A stretch of DNA of 64,000 nt. It comes from Spirosoma aerolatum (GTDB lineage: Bacteria; Bacteroidota; Bacteroidia; Cytophagales; Spirosomataceae). Under the pieces are notes generated by a model, which saw nothing but the letters and a program-made list of their open reading frames with translations, made no database searches and was not told the origin of the DNA. A program made the position numbers and the translations under genes. The DNA is taken from NCBI RefSeq assembly GCF_002056795.1, contig NZ_CP020104.1:6023501-6087500 (forward strand). The letters are read 5' to 3'. This document shows, in pieces, positions 53,839-61,486 of this stretch; positions within the stretch are counted from its first letter, which is position 1; every line of letters starts with the position of its first letter.

Positions 53839-55706
53839 TATACATCAAGTGCGGTTCCCGAATAGAGAACCCGTTTTAACAGATCACGAAGCTGACTTTC
53901 CATATCAGCCAAACCCTCTTGCGCACTACCGACATGCATTTCCAGTTTCTCAATCATTTTACCGGAAAAATTAACCGTGATGTGGGTAGACTTCGCCCCG
54001 GAAACCGTTGCTTCCAGCCCTGCTTTATCGCCCAGGCTTTTATCTTTTTTCCCAGACATTAAATCGCCACTACCCAGCATTGAAGATGGATCAGCAACCT
54101 CACCTAACCGTTGACGACGGGCCTGACGACGGGCATCCCGATCTGCAACCCGTTTAAGGTATTCCAGATTTCCCGACGCCAGTTTATTATTAGTATCAAT
54201 AAGATTTTTTGTGTAGGCAGGATCAAAATTGGGATCCTCTTGCTTTCGATTAAACAAGCGCCCCTGCCGACGAAATTTCTCCTCTGGCGTCTCAGTAGTT
54301 ACCCCGCCAGTAGCTGGCGCTTCTGAAGTGTTCCAGTACTGCCCTGTTATGGCCCCCCAAGGATCACGAGGCAGATTAAAAAGCGTACGAAGAATACCCT
54401 TGATTTGATCTATAAATTGAGCGAATCCCGACAGGAAATCACCAGCAACTTTCGCAGCTACACCCAGAGCGCCAATCGTTCCGGCCAATATCTTGATAAC
54501 CCCTTCTGTAGTAGTGCCTTCTTTGCTGATAATCCCAAAGGATACCAATAGATTTTTCACCCCTACATTCAGACCATCCATTTGATTGCCTAAAAAGCCA
54601 AAAGCTTTACCGAATGGCCCCTCAATCTGAGTGATGAAGTTATTAAACCACTCCATCGCCTTGTTTAAAGCAGGTAAGAGCTTTGTTCCTAAATCCATCC
54701 CCCGTTGCTGCATATCTTCCAGCAAAGTCTGATACCGCCCTTCGGTCGTCTCTTTCCCGACTCGCTCGGAGATATTATTAAATATCCCACCCTTGCCAGT
54801 CATGATACTAAACGCCCGAAGCAGATTCTCATAACCGATCTTTCCATCCTGCATCAATTTCGGAATAGCCTCCTGTTTCACATTAAGAGCCTTAGCCAGA
54901 TACGGTCGAATATTTATATTACGCTCATTCAACTGTTGCTCTTCCTCCCGGTAGAACTGACCTTTCCCTTTGACCTGACCAAGAATACTGACCAGCTCCT
55001 TTAGGCGCTCACCGCCACCGCCCGACCCTACGGCCACATCGGACATCGTGCGAATAATTGGCATAATGCGATTCAATCGTTCTTCCATACCCACCAATTG
55101 GGTACCCGAAAATTGAACATCCTTATAACCCAGAACAGGATTTAACTTCGCATATGACCTATACTCATCATCCAAAGCATTGGCCTTTTCGCTACTTCTA
55201 AGCATTACCCCGGAAGTAAACCGATTGCGCTCTGACTGCATAGCCGGACTAATTGTTTGCCCAGCCGCCATACGCAATCCCTGTATTCCCAGATAACCAC
55301 CCACTAAACTACCCATACCAAACCCAGCAAAACCCAGGCTACTTAACCAACTACGGGAAGACCCGCCCCCGTTGCCCATGAAACGCCCCCAACTATCGCG
55401 CAAACGCCCCTGGGCATCCCGAAGCCGCTCTACCTCCTGGCGAGCTTGACGCACACTAGACGTATCAACCTGAACACCAATGCGACTTGGCAAACCTAAC
55501 AACCCACGACGCAACTGATCGACCGACTGAATAGCCTGCTTAAAACCTCCCGTCAAGGAACTAGCCACCCGTCCAAAAACGCCCGTAAACCGACGATTTT
55601 GCTGCTCAATCCGCGCTATCACACTCCCATAGGTACGCTGCATGCGCATCATAACAGGAGATACGTAATCATCCATCTGAATAGCGAGGTGATACTTTTT
55701 ATTCAT
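53838..55706 (-). CDS. Tape measure protein
   Basis: A 622-residue tail length-determining protein. It has an N-terminal helical part, a Gly/Leu-rich membrane-prone segment (about 115-150), and the characteristic tape-measure domain (I-R-T-M-S-D-V-A-V-G-S-G-G-G-G-E-R-L-K-E-L, then G-Q-V-K-G-K-G-Q-F-Y-R-E-E-E-Q-Q-L-N-E-R). A second hydrophobic stretch lies near 385-430. By the usual 0.15 nm per residue the tail would be about 90 nm long. It starts inside the last codons of the frameshifted chaperone extension. Confidence 0.88.
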   Translation of the reverse strand: MNKKYHLAIQMDDYVSPVMMRMQRTYGSVIARIEQQNRRFTGVFGRVASSLTGGFKQAIQSVDQLRRGLLGLPSRIGVQVDTSSVRQARQEVERLRDAQGRLRDSWGRFMGNGGGSSRSWLSSLGFAGFGMGSLVGGYLGIQGLRMAAGQTISPAMQSERNRFTSGVMLRSSEKANALDDEYRSYAKLNPVLGYKDVQFSGTQLVGMEERLNRIMPIIRTMSDVAVGSGGGGERLKELVSILGQVKGKGQFYREEEQQLNERNINIRPYLAKALNVKQEAIPKLMQDGKIGYENLLRAFSIMTGKGGIFNNISERVGKETTEGRYQTLLEDMQQRGMDLGTKLLPALNKAMEWFNNFITQIEGPFGKAFGFLGNQMDGLNVGVKNLLVSFGIISKEGTTTEGVIKILAGTIGALGVAAKVAGDFLSGFAQFIDQIKGILRTLFNLPRDPWGAITGQYWNTSEAPATGGVTTETPEEKFRRQGRLFNRKQEDPNFDPAYTKNLIDTNNKLASGNLEYLKRVADRDARRQARRQRLGEVADPSSMLGSGDLMSGKKDKSLGDKAGLEATVSGAKSTHITVNFSGKMIEKLEMHVGSAQEGLADMESQLRDLLKRVLYSGTALDV

Positions 55707-55881
55707 TGGCTATCGGCTTAAATTCATTCAGCAACAATTCGGCTTCGCGCCAGTGTATAACAAATTCCCGTGGTGAGAGCTGGTAAGGATCAACGTGAAA
55801 AAAATGACGGATCATAGCCGCCATGTAGCGTAAATCACCACCATCGGCCCCACGTTGAATTGGACCGATGGTGTCTAAGCT
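55699..55881 (-). CDS. Tail chaperone -1 frameshift extension (GT-like)
   Basis: A 60-codon open frame with no start of its own at its beginning, lying in the -1 frame after the slippery A-AAA-AAA-G at the end of the chaperone gene. Ribosome slippage would fuse the first 132 residues of the chaperone to these 60 residues (S-L-D-T-I-G-P-I to K-P-I-A-N-E), giving about 192 residues. The frame ends at TAA overlapping the tape-measure ATG. This is the standard layout of tail assembly chaperones in long-tailed phages. Confidence 0.8.
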   Translation of the reverse strand, partial: SLDTIGPIQRGADGGDLRYMAAMIRHFFHVDPYQLSPREFVIHWREAELLLNEFKPIANE

Positions 55882-56276
55882 TTTTTTAGGGACGCCTGAT
55901 AAATCTGTATCCAGTCAGCGATTTGACTAGCAGCAAAATGAAGCCGTGCCTCATTCAATAAGATTTCATTATCACCCCCTAGCCAACAAGCCTTTAGCAT
56001 GTTCTTAGCAGCTTCCATATAACCACCGACACCCAGAGAGGAATAGGCCATTGCCCGAATCTGTTTATTGGGCTTCCGCAGATAACCAATAAATTTATCA
56101 CCAGCGATTTCCGCACCATCCTCCAACTCGAACTCAACGCCATCAAAGACATTTTCGGGATCGACGGCATCTTTGGCAACCTCAACTATAAACACCTCAC
56201 CAAATTTCTGCTTCCAACCTGCAAGTACTTCTTCGGTCACTTCAGCCGACGTTTGCGGCTTTTTTTCCTTATTCAT
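55875..56276 (-). CDS. Tail assembly chaperone (zero-frame product)
   Basis: A 133-residue, mainly acidic and helical protein immediately before the tape-measure gene, the conserved place of tail assembly chaperones (lambda gpG, Mu gp41, P2 gpE). The last codons are C-T-A-A-A-A-A-A-A-G, a classic slippery run, and a -1 shift opens the extension described at 55699-55881. The zero frame ends K-K-A. It coats the tape measure during tail assembly in known phages. Confidence 0.78.
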   Translation of the reverse strand: MNKEKKPQTSAEVTEEVLAGWKQKFGEVFIVEVAKDAVDPENVFDGVEFELEDGAEIAGDKFIGYLRKPNKQIRAMAYSSLGVGGYMEAAKNMLKACWLGGDNEILLNEARLHFAASQIADWIQIYQASLKKA

Positions 56277-56296
56277 AACCCTTACTTAAGTGCCGT

Positions 56297-56719
56297 TTAA
56301 ACGGCGTTTAAAACACGCTTAACATCGACCCACACTTCACCCCCGGCCTCAAAGACGGGGTAACACAAGGCAACCAGTTTAGCCAAGGCAATCCGGGATG
56401 ACTCCCCTTTACCATGTCCCGTAATCCGGCTCACGGGAGCCGTACAGCCCAGCAGTTCTTTCCTGGCATCGTTAGCCGCATGAAACAGGATAGCCGAACG
56501 ACCTGGCACATCCAGCACCTCGAAATGCTTTCCCTTTTCAGGTGTAAAGCGAGGCATCAGCCGATAGCGGCCACCTACATAGCAGGAAATGCGAGGCTGA
56601 TTATCCAGCCAGGGCAACTCTATCGTCTGGCAGATATACTTACTGCCACACGATAGCGTCCCGTTGGTACCATCAGGAAACGACTCGGTTTCCAGGGTCA
56701 AATTCAGAATAGCCCTCAT
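56297..56719 (-). CDS. DUF5675-like protein, possible lysis/peptidoglycan role
   Basis: About 140 residues from the Met at 56719, which overlaps the stop of the upstream holin candidate as ATGA; an earlier start at 56746 would run further into that gene. Family pattern: I-C-Q-T-I-E-L-P-W, C-Y-V-G-G-R-Y-R-L, H-F-E-V-L-D-V-P-G-R-S-A-I-L-F-H-A-A-N-D and L-L-G-C, with His and Cys spaced as in L,D-transpeptidase-like folds. Such proteins are frequent in phage lysis cassettes, but their activity is not established. Confidence 0.72.
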   Translation of the reverse strand: MRAILNLTLETESFPDGTNGTLSCGSKYICQTIELPWLDNQPRISCYVGGRYRLMPRFTPEKGKHFEVLDVPGRSAILFHAANDARKELLGCTAPVSRITGHGKGESSRIALAKLVALCYPVFEAGGEVWVDVKRVLNAV

Positions 56720-57072
56720 GATCTGGGAGGCAGTTTCCAAGTCCATATCAGATTGATGATTTTCCCCGTCGTTGACAGTGGATCAATCGCCAATTGTTTT
56801 GCCACATTGAGCAGCGCATTAGTTAGAAAATGCGCCAACGTTCCCAGCAGATACGCCATACCCGACGATGCCCATTGTTGCCAACCTCGCTCCAGAAGAA
56901 TATACCCTGTCAGACAGGCTACAATAAATCCAGAAGCGGCATTAAGAAAGCGAGGGATCAGTGCACTGGTATCGAAGCGAGCCGCCAGTACGGAAGCCAG
57001 GAAAGCAAAGCCCGTTACAATCAGATGGTCAAGCCCAAAATAGCTGATCACTTTTGCCAAAATATCTTTCAT
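56716..57072 (-). CDS. Putative holin
   Basis: A 118-residue membrane protein with three likely helices (about 17-37, 44-63, 72-90) and short charged ends, next to the DUF5675-like gene. Size and topology fit a phage holin. Its place inside the tail module, between tube and chaperone, is unusual. Role inferred from topology and neighbour only. Confidence 0.6.
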   Translation of the reverse strand: MKDILAKVISYFGLDHLIVTGFAFLASVLAARFDTSALIPRFLNAASGFIVACLTGYILLERGWQQWASSGMAYLLGTLAHFLTNALLNVAKQLAIDPLSTTGKIINLIWTWKLPPRS

Positions 57073-57080
57073 GACGCTAC

Positions 57081-57509
57081 CTATATGTTATAGTTAACGT
57101 TCAGGAAGATAATGGGCAAATTGACAACCATTTTCGTGTCTGCCTGCCGTATCGCCTTTTCTACATCCACGAACTCAACGCCTATTAATGCATCTGTCAC
57201 CAGACTCCCCCCTTCGCTGGCATAGGAAACAACCACACTTAAGTTGCGATAATCTAAAATATCGCCACTGGGCGCACCTGAAATAATTCGCTCAAGTTCC
57301 GATTGCAAGACAGTAAGCTCACCCTTAAACGACTTATTTCCCCGGCCAATCGTTAAAGGATAAGCGCCTTTGCCATAGATCAACTCTTTATCCTGAGTCG
57401 AACCATACATGACCCCCTGAACCCCCGTCAGTACTGTACCGTTTACCAAAATCTCAGTATCTGACCACGAATATTGCTGAGTATTAAACTGAACACGAGA
57501 TAGCGACAT
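57081..57509 (-). CDS. Phage tail tube protein
   Basis: A 142-residue protein in the usual place directly after the sheath. It is strand-rich with the hallmark of tube proteins, a beta-sandwich with one helix (F-K-G-E-L-T-V-L-Q-S-E-L-E-R-I-I), and ends in a strand. It forms the inner tube through which DNA passes. It starts 2 bp after the sheath gene stop. Confidence 0.75.
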   Translation of the reverse strand: MSLSRVQFNTQQYSWSDTEILVNGTVLTGVQGVMYGSTQDKELIYGKGAYPLTIGRGNKSFKGELTVLQSELERIISGAPSGDILDYRNLSVVVSYASEGGSLVTDALIGVEFVDVEKAIRQADTKMVVNLPIIFLNVNYNI

Positions 57510-57511
57510 GG

Positions 57512-58684
57512 TTAAGCAGCGTTAGGGTTATAGAGTCCAATTTTTACCTCCAGTATACGAGACGTACCCATAGGAGTAATCCGCAAGTCCAGGACGATTT
57601 TCGAGGTCGCAATCACATCCTGAGCCGGATCAACGAAGGCTTTGACAAAGCTGATTTCATCACCCATATTCAGTTGAATGGCGCGTTCTGCTTCCACTTG
57701 GTAGGCTTTCACCTTGACGGCTACGATCTTGCCTTTCTCATCGACGGGTACGGTATCATTCACCTCCTGAACCATCGTCTTATAGACCAGCCGTGCCGCC
57801 TTATCGATCACTCGCCCGTAAGCTAGGCTGTAGTAATCGTCCGTGTCACCCGTCGCCATGTGGTCATCGTTCCAGTAGTAACCCGCATAGCCTGGGAACT
57901 GACGCAAGGTGATATAGCCTGAGGAGTTTAGTGTATTGATAAAATCCCCGAACTCCTCCACCGTCGAGCCGTTGGTAAGGCTACCTTCTGATGTCAGCAC
58001 CTCACCCGAACGAACCCGGCCAATGTTCTGATGCACGGGCGTAGCCGCGATCCGACCCATCAGTAAACCCATTGCCGCATAACGACCTTCGCCCGTCGAG
58101 CCGACACATACCCCAACCCGGTTAAAGGTGTGCGTCTTTAGATCACGAAGCCCAGTCAGGCTGAAGGTTAGATTCTTCCCATCCAGCACGATTCGCAAAG
58201 GCATATGCCGACTAGCAAAATCAACGGCCAGCGCCTGAGCCTCATCCATCGCATTGAGAATATCCGCATCCAGACAGTTGAGAATCGTTGGGGGTGTGGT
58301 TGTGTTGTCGGCTGAAGATACAAACCGGGATACACCCAGCACATTGATTCGCCCCTGAGCACCATTGAGCATACCCGCCACAGCCCCATTGGTAAACAGG
58401 GTAGCCGTGGCCGTCGCTGGCGTCACCAGCATAAACCAAAGCTCCGCCCCCCGGCCCGCTTCGGTGTAAAAGTCGATAATCTGTTGACGGGCAAAGACCG
58501 CATACGGATCGGTTGATCCCAAGATAGCGTCCAGATTATCGGGGTTGAATAATTGACGGGGTGTATTGACCGCCAGCGGCTGAGCCGATCCCGAACAGAT
58601 CAACCCAACCACCCGATCTTCCGTCTGAGCGACCAGCCCCAACCCGCCATTCTGGTACGCTACGTTAACACCTGGTAAAGGCAT
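57512..58684 (-). CDS. Contractile tail sheath protein (DUF2586-like)
   Basis: A 390-residue sheath protein. Features are the start P-G-V-N-V, the central domain with I-T-L-R-Q-F-P-G-Y-A-G-Y-Y-W-N-D-D-H-M and the C-terminal subunit-linking region (Y-G-R-V-I-D-K-A-A-R, then V-D-P-A-Q-D-V-I-A-T-S-K). This resembles DUF2586, a sheath family of Bacteroidota phages. The presence of a sheath makes the phage a contractile-tailed myovirus. A terminator separates it from the capsid gene. Confidence 0.8.
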   Translation of the reverse strand: MPLPGVNVAYQNGGLGLVAQTEDRVVGLICSGSAQPLAVNTPRQLFNPDNLDAILGSTDPYAVFARQQIIDFYTEAGRGAELWFMLVTPATATATLFTNGAVAGMLNGAQGRINVLGVSRFVSSADNTTTPPTILNCLDADILNAMDEAQALAVDFASRHMPLRIVLDGKNLTFSLTGLRDLKTHTFNRVGVCVGSTGEGRYAAMGLLMGRIAATPVHQNIGRVRSGEVLTSEGSLTNGSTVEEFGDFINTLNSSGYITLRQFPGYAGYYWNDDHMATGDTDDYYSLAYGRVIDKAARLVYKTMVQEVNDTVPVDEKGKIVAVKVKAYQVEAERAIQLNMGDEISFVKAFVDPAQDVIATSKIVLDLRITPMGTSRILEVKIGLYNPNAA

Positions 58685-58701
58685 AGCAAAGATTGTTTAA
58701 A

Positions 58702-58736
58702 AGCCCGTTAGCTACCGTCAGAGTAGCCAACGGGCT
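58702..58736 (-). terminator. Terminator after the capsid gene
   Basis: A 14-bp stem (58702-58715 with 58723-58736; one G-U pair in the RNA) and 7-nt loop, with CUUUUAAAC following on the minus strand. It lies between capsid and sheath genes and may lower sheath expression relative to capsid. Confidence 0.75.
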
Positions 58737-58762
58737 TGGTTATACGTTACGATAGGTACGAC

Positions 58763-59665
58763 TTACGATACCCAGGTTTCAATAATCTGAACGATGCCTT
58801 TACCATCATTGCGACGGGCGCGACCGCCCATCATCAGCAGGAACGAATAGATGTCCGCGTAGTAAAGCGGGTTATCTTGCTGACCAAACATTTTGACCGT
58901 TCCCATTGCCCGTTCAACTGCTACAGGGTGCCAGCACAGAGCCACCGAGTTGTCGGTAGCCGCCGTAGCTGCCGATGGCGCTTTGGCTACGTTGGTTGTT
59001 TTGTCAGCCGCCAGGGTAGAGGACCGCATCATGATCTTAAAGCCATACACCTCCCCAACAACCCCTTTGGCGATGTCAGCGTAGGTGGTGAAGTTGACCG
59101 CCAAATCTTTATCGGCCAGCAGTTGCGCCAGAAAGTCAGGAGGCAGAACAGCTACCCGACCAGCCTGGGGTACATCCTGCTTATCCATCAGGGTTTTAGC
59201 ACTGAGCAGATCCGCCTTGGTGAACAGCTTGCGGGTTCCGGTAGCCCCCGCAGCCGTAGCCGAAGCCGCAGTACCCGTCGTAAAGACATTGGTCGTACAG
59301 TTGACCGCCCATTTATAGAGCATGTTCTTAGCCGCCTTGTCTTTGATGTTCGAGGTATCCTCTGCCATGACGGAAGCCCGTTTGTCGTACGACAACTGAA
59401 TCGTATCGATGTTGGGGATCGAGATCGGATCAGAGGTGTACTCATCGAGCGTATAGTTTACGTCGATGTCGGTACGAGTACTCACCGTTGCGGGTAAGAC
59501 CGAACGGTTAACCGACACGTTCGATGGGGCATTGGCGTTGGGGATGTGAACCGCCCGACCGCCGACAACGTACTGATCGGCATTGGTCGAAAAAAGCATA
59601 AACTCATTGGAGGCATAGAAGTTACCCACAATGTCGCCATGCCAGATTTCTGGTTGTAAAGCCAT
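58763..59665 (-). CDS. Major capsid protein
   Basis: A 300-residue protein between protease/scaffold and tail genes, the expected place of the main head protein. It resembles HK97-fold capsid proteins of Mu-like type: an N-terminal arm, S-I-P-N-I-D-T-I-Q-L-S-Y-D-K-R, an A-T-A-A-A-rich loop (about 135-147), and a C-terminal domain with V-L-P-P-D-F-L-A-Q-L-L-A-D-K-D and G-E-V-Y-G-F-K-I-M. It is flanked by hairpins on both sides, suggesting a separate, abundant transcript. Confidence 0.78.
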   Translation of the reverse strand: MALQPEIWHGDIVGNFYASNEFMLFSTNADQYVVGGRAVHIPNANAPSNVSVNRSVLPATVSTRTDIDVNYTLDEYTSDPISIPNIDTIQLSYDKRASVMAEDTSNIKDKAAKNMLYKWAVNCTTNVFTTGTAASATAAGATGTRKLFTKADLLSAKTLMDKQDVPQAGRVAVLPPDFLAQLLADKDLAVNFTTYADIAKGVVGEVYGFKIMMRSSTLAADKTTNVAKAPSAATAATDNSVALCWHPVAVERAMGTVKMFGQQDNPLYYADIYSFLLMMGGRARRNDGKGIVQIIETWVS

Positions 59666-59723
59666 TGGATTGAAAAATTATGTGTGGTGTGGTGAAAGGG
59701 TACGCGTACTCTAAACTTTAATG

Positions 59724-59750
59724 CCAGGGCCGGACCATTCCCGGCCCTGG
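59724..59750 (-). terminator. GC-rich hairpin between protease/scaffold and capsid genes
   Basis: A perfect 10-bp stem (CCAGGGCCGG with its complement) and 7-nt loop. The U run on the minus strand is weak, so it may act as an attenuator or an RNA-processing point. Confidence 0.55.
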
Positions 59751-59784
59751 TTCAGCCGCATCAGCGCGATACGAGGGATTGATT

Positions 59785-60801
59785 TTATATCGCTACCTTG
59801 TCGGGCTTAACGCCAAACTTGGCCTCAAAAAGCAGATTAAATGACTCTTTGTCCGACTGAGCCAGCTTCAGCAGAGTACCCGCTTTGTCCAGTTCATCGT
59901 ACTTTTTAACCCGGTCTTCAGTCGATAAATTGACTACAGTAGCCGACGACGACAAAGCCTGTTGACCTGTAGCCAGCGTTATCAGGCTTTGGGGTTTGGG
60001 GATAGCGGCCAGGGCTGTTTTAGCCGACTCATGATCGACAGCAAACAACTTCAGGTACGTATCTTTCGCCGTGGCTGGAATCCGCTTTTCATCAACAGCC
60101 TGATCGACTAACTGAATCGCTTCATCATTCTTGCGTTTCACATCAGCCGCTTTCAGGGTAACCAGTTCAGCCGAAGCCGTTTTGTTCTGAGACGCCAGGG
60201 CTAATACTTCCTGCTCCGTGGCCGTGTCGGGTAGGCCCAATGCCAGGGCGATTGTTTTTAGTTCCATTTGATTGGATTGGGGTATAAGTGAAATTTGAGG
60301 TGTCGGTGTAGTGGACGACGGCTTGAACTGTTCCAGGTGAGCCGATAACCTTAGCTCATCCATTGGCTCCCCGCTGGCATCGTAGAGCTTGAGGGCATTG
60401 GCATTGGAACCAATATCGACAATCGAAATTTCCTGAAACGACCATTTCATAATGTCGTAGCATTTCAGGGTGTCGTTGTAGATCACCGATCCTTCTTCAT
60501 CGCTGATCCGAACGCCCGCCGATGCCGCCTTCAAAAAGCCGCGCTCGACCTTGCCGCCAATTTCGGCCCCGCCACATTCCCGTTTATCGTCCAGGTCGAA
60601 CACGGGATCAGCGTACCAGCTTCCATCTTTGAGGATCAGGTTTACCCATCGCCCAATAACGCTTCCGCGTTTGTGCATGTATAGCATCACTGGATTGCTC
60701 TCGAAAGCGGTCGCGTCTCCGCCCTTGGAGATCAGCCGACAGTTATAGGAATTGATGCTTTCATCACTAACCAGAAACGTATTGGACGATGGCTTGGACA
60801 T
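59785..60801 (-). CDS. Prohead protease fused to scaffold
   Basis: A 338-residue protein. Residues about 1-165 look like a phage prohead serine protease (Y-M-H-K-R-G, G-F-L-K-A-A-S-A-G-V-R-I and W-S-F-Q-E-I-S-I-V-D), the rest (about 180-338) is helical, Ala/Lys/Glu-rich and Leu-rich like scaffolds. A Met at codon 179 (60267) opens the scaffold part (M-E-L-K-T-I-A-L-A-L-G-L-P), so a nested 160-residue scaffold could be made from the same gene, as known in other phages. It is the first gene of the leftward arm. Confidence 0.75.
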   Translation of the reverse strand: MSKPSSNTFLVSDESINSYNCRLISKGGDATAFESNPVMLYMHKRGSVIGRWVNLILKDGSWYADPVFDLDDKRECGGAEIGGKVERGFLKAASAGVRISDEEGSVIYNDTLKCYDIMKWSFQEISIVDIGSNANALKLYDASGEPMDELRLSAHLEQFKPSSTTPTPQISLIPQSNQMELKTIALALGLPDTATEQEVLALASQNKTASAELVTLKAADVKRKNDEAIQLVDQAVDEKRIPATAKDTYLKLFAVDHESAKTALAAIPKPQSLITLATGQQALSSSATVVNLSTEDRVKKYDELDKAGTLLKLAQSDKESFNLLFEAKFGVKPDKVAI

Positions 60802-60895
60802 GGTTAAAAGTACATAGTGAATGGTGTGGATTGAAGCCGGAAAACCGGGTTAGCTGGCTCGAAATTGGGCGGGTAACTGAAAACTCGCAAAAGTG

Positions 60896-60956
60896 TTTCG
60901 TACCGATTCACCTTAAAAGGTGAACGGTTCACCTCCAGAGGTGAATCGGTACGAAA
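60896..60956. promoter_or_regulatory. Compound palindrome between divergent phage arms
   Basis: An 18-bp outer stem (60896-60913 with 60939-60956) encloses a second 17-nt palindrome (AGGTGAACGGTTCACCT), so the unit AGGTGAA appears four times in alternating orientation. It lies midway between the leftward protease gene and the rightward terminase genes. It may be a shared operator or a hairpin that separates the arms. Confidence 0.6.
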
Positions 60957-61024
60957 GGTTTTTCCATCAACGGGCGCGTGTGTTCAACTTTGGTGCATGC
61001 TTTTAAGCCTCACCAGAACGCAGC

Positions 61025-61486
61025 ATGAGTACACAGCAGAAAATTATGCAGGCAGGCAAAGCCCTGTACATGCGAAACATCCCGAACATGGAAATTGCCA
61101 GCATTCTGGATGTCAGCGAAACCACTGTCTCGAATTGGGCCGTCAAAAACGGCTGGCGGGAAGAGCGCCTAAAAACAAGTACCCTGAAAAAGACGATTGA
61201 AGACCGTCTCTACAAGTTAATCGACTACCAACTTGAGGTAATGGATAACTTCGTCAATGTTCAACGCCAGGGTAACTCATTGGCATCATTAGACAAAGGC
61301 CAATTGTACTCCCTTCGCCTGATGCTGCTCAGCATCAGCAACGACCAAAACGATTTCGGTACCATCGTATCGATCATTCGACAGTTCGTTGAATACCTAA
61401 GCAATAGCTCCCCCGCACTCGCCAAACAGGTGATCGACATCAGCCATGAATTTGTACGAACCAAACGGGAACAATTTCAACTGTGA
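61025..61486 (+). CDS. Terminase small subunit-like DNA-binding protein
   Basis: A 153-residue protein with an N-terminal helix-turn-helix (M-E-I-A-S-I-L-D-V-S-E-T-T-V-S-N-W-A), a linker, and a helical C-terminal part (about 60-150) for oligomerisation. It comes just before the large terminase, whose GTG start overlaps its stop by 4 bp. In packaging it recognises phage DNA and hands it to the large subunit. Confidence 0.82.
   Translation: MSTQQKIMQAGKALYMRNIPNMEIASILDVSETTVSNWAVKNGWREERLKTSTLKKTIEDRLYKLIDYQLEVMDNFVNVQRQGNSLASLDKGQLYSLRLMLLSISNDQNDFGTIVSIIRQFVEYLSNSSPALAKQVIDISHEFVRTKREQFQL

Noticed and set aside
58736..59497. A 253-codon plus-strand frame over the capsid gene
   Set aside because: It is antisense to a clear capsid gene, begins in the terminator region and contains low-complexity Arg/Ser stretches.
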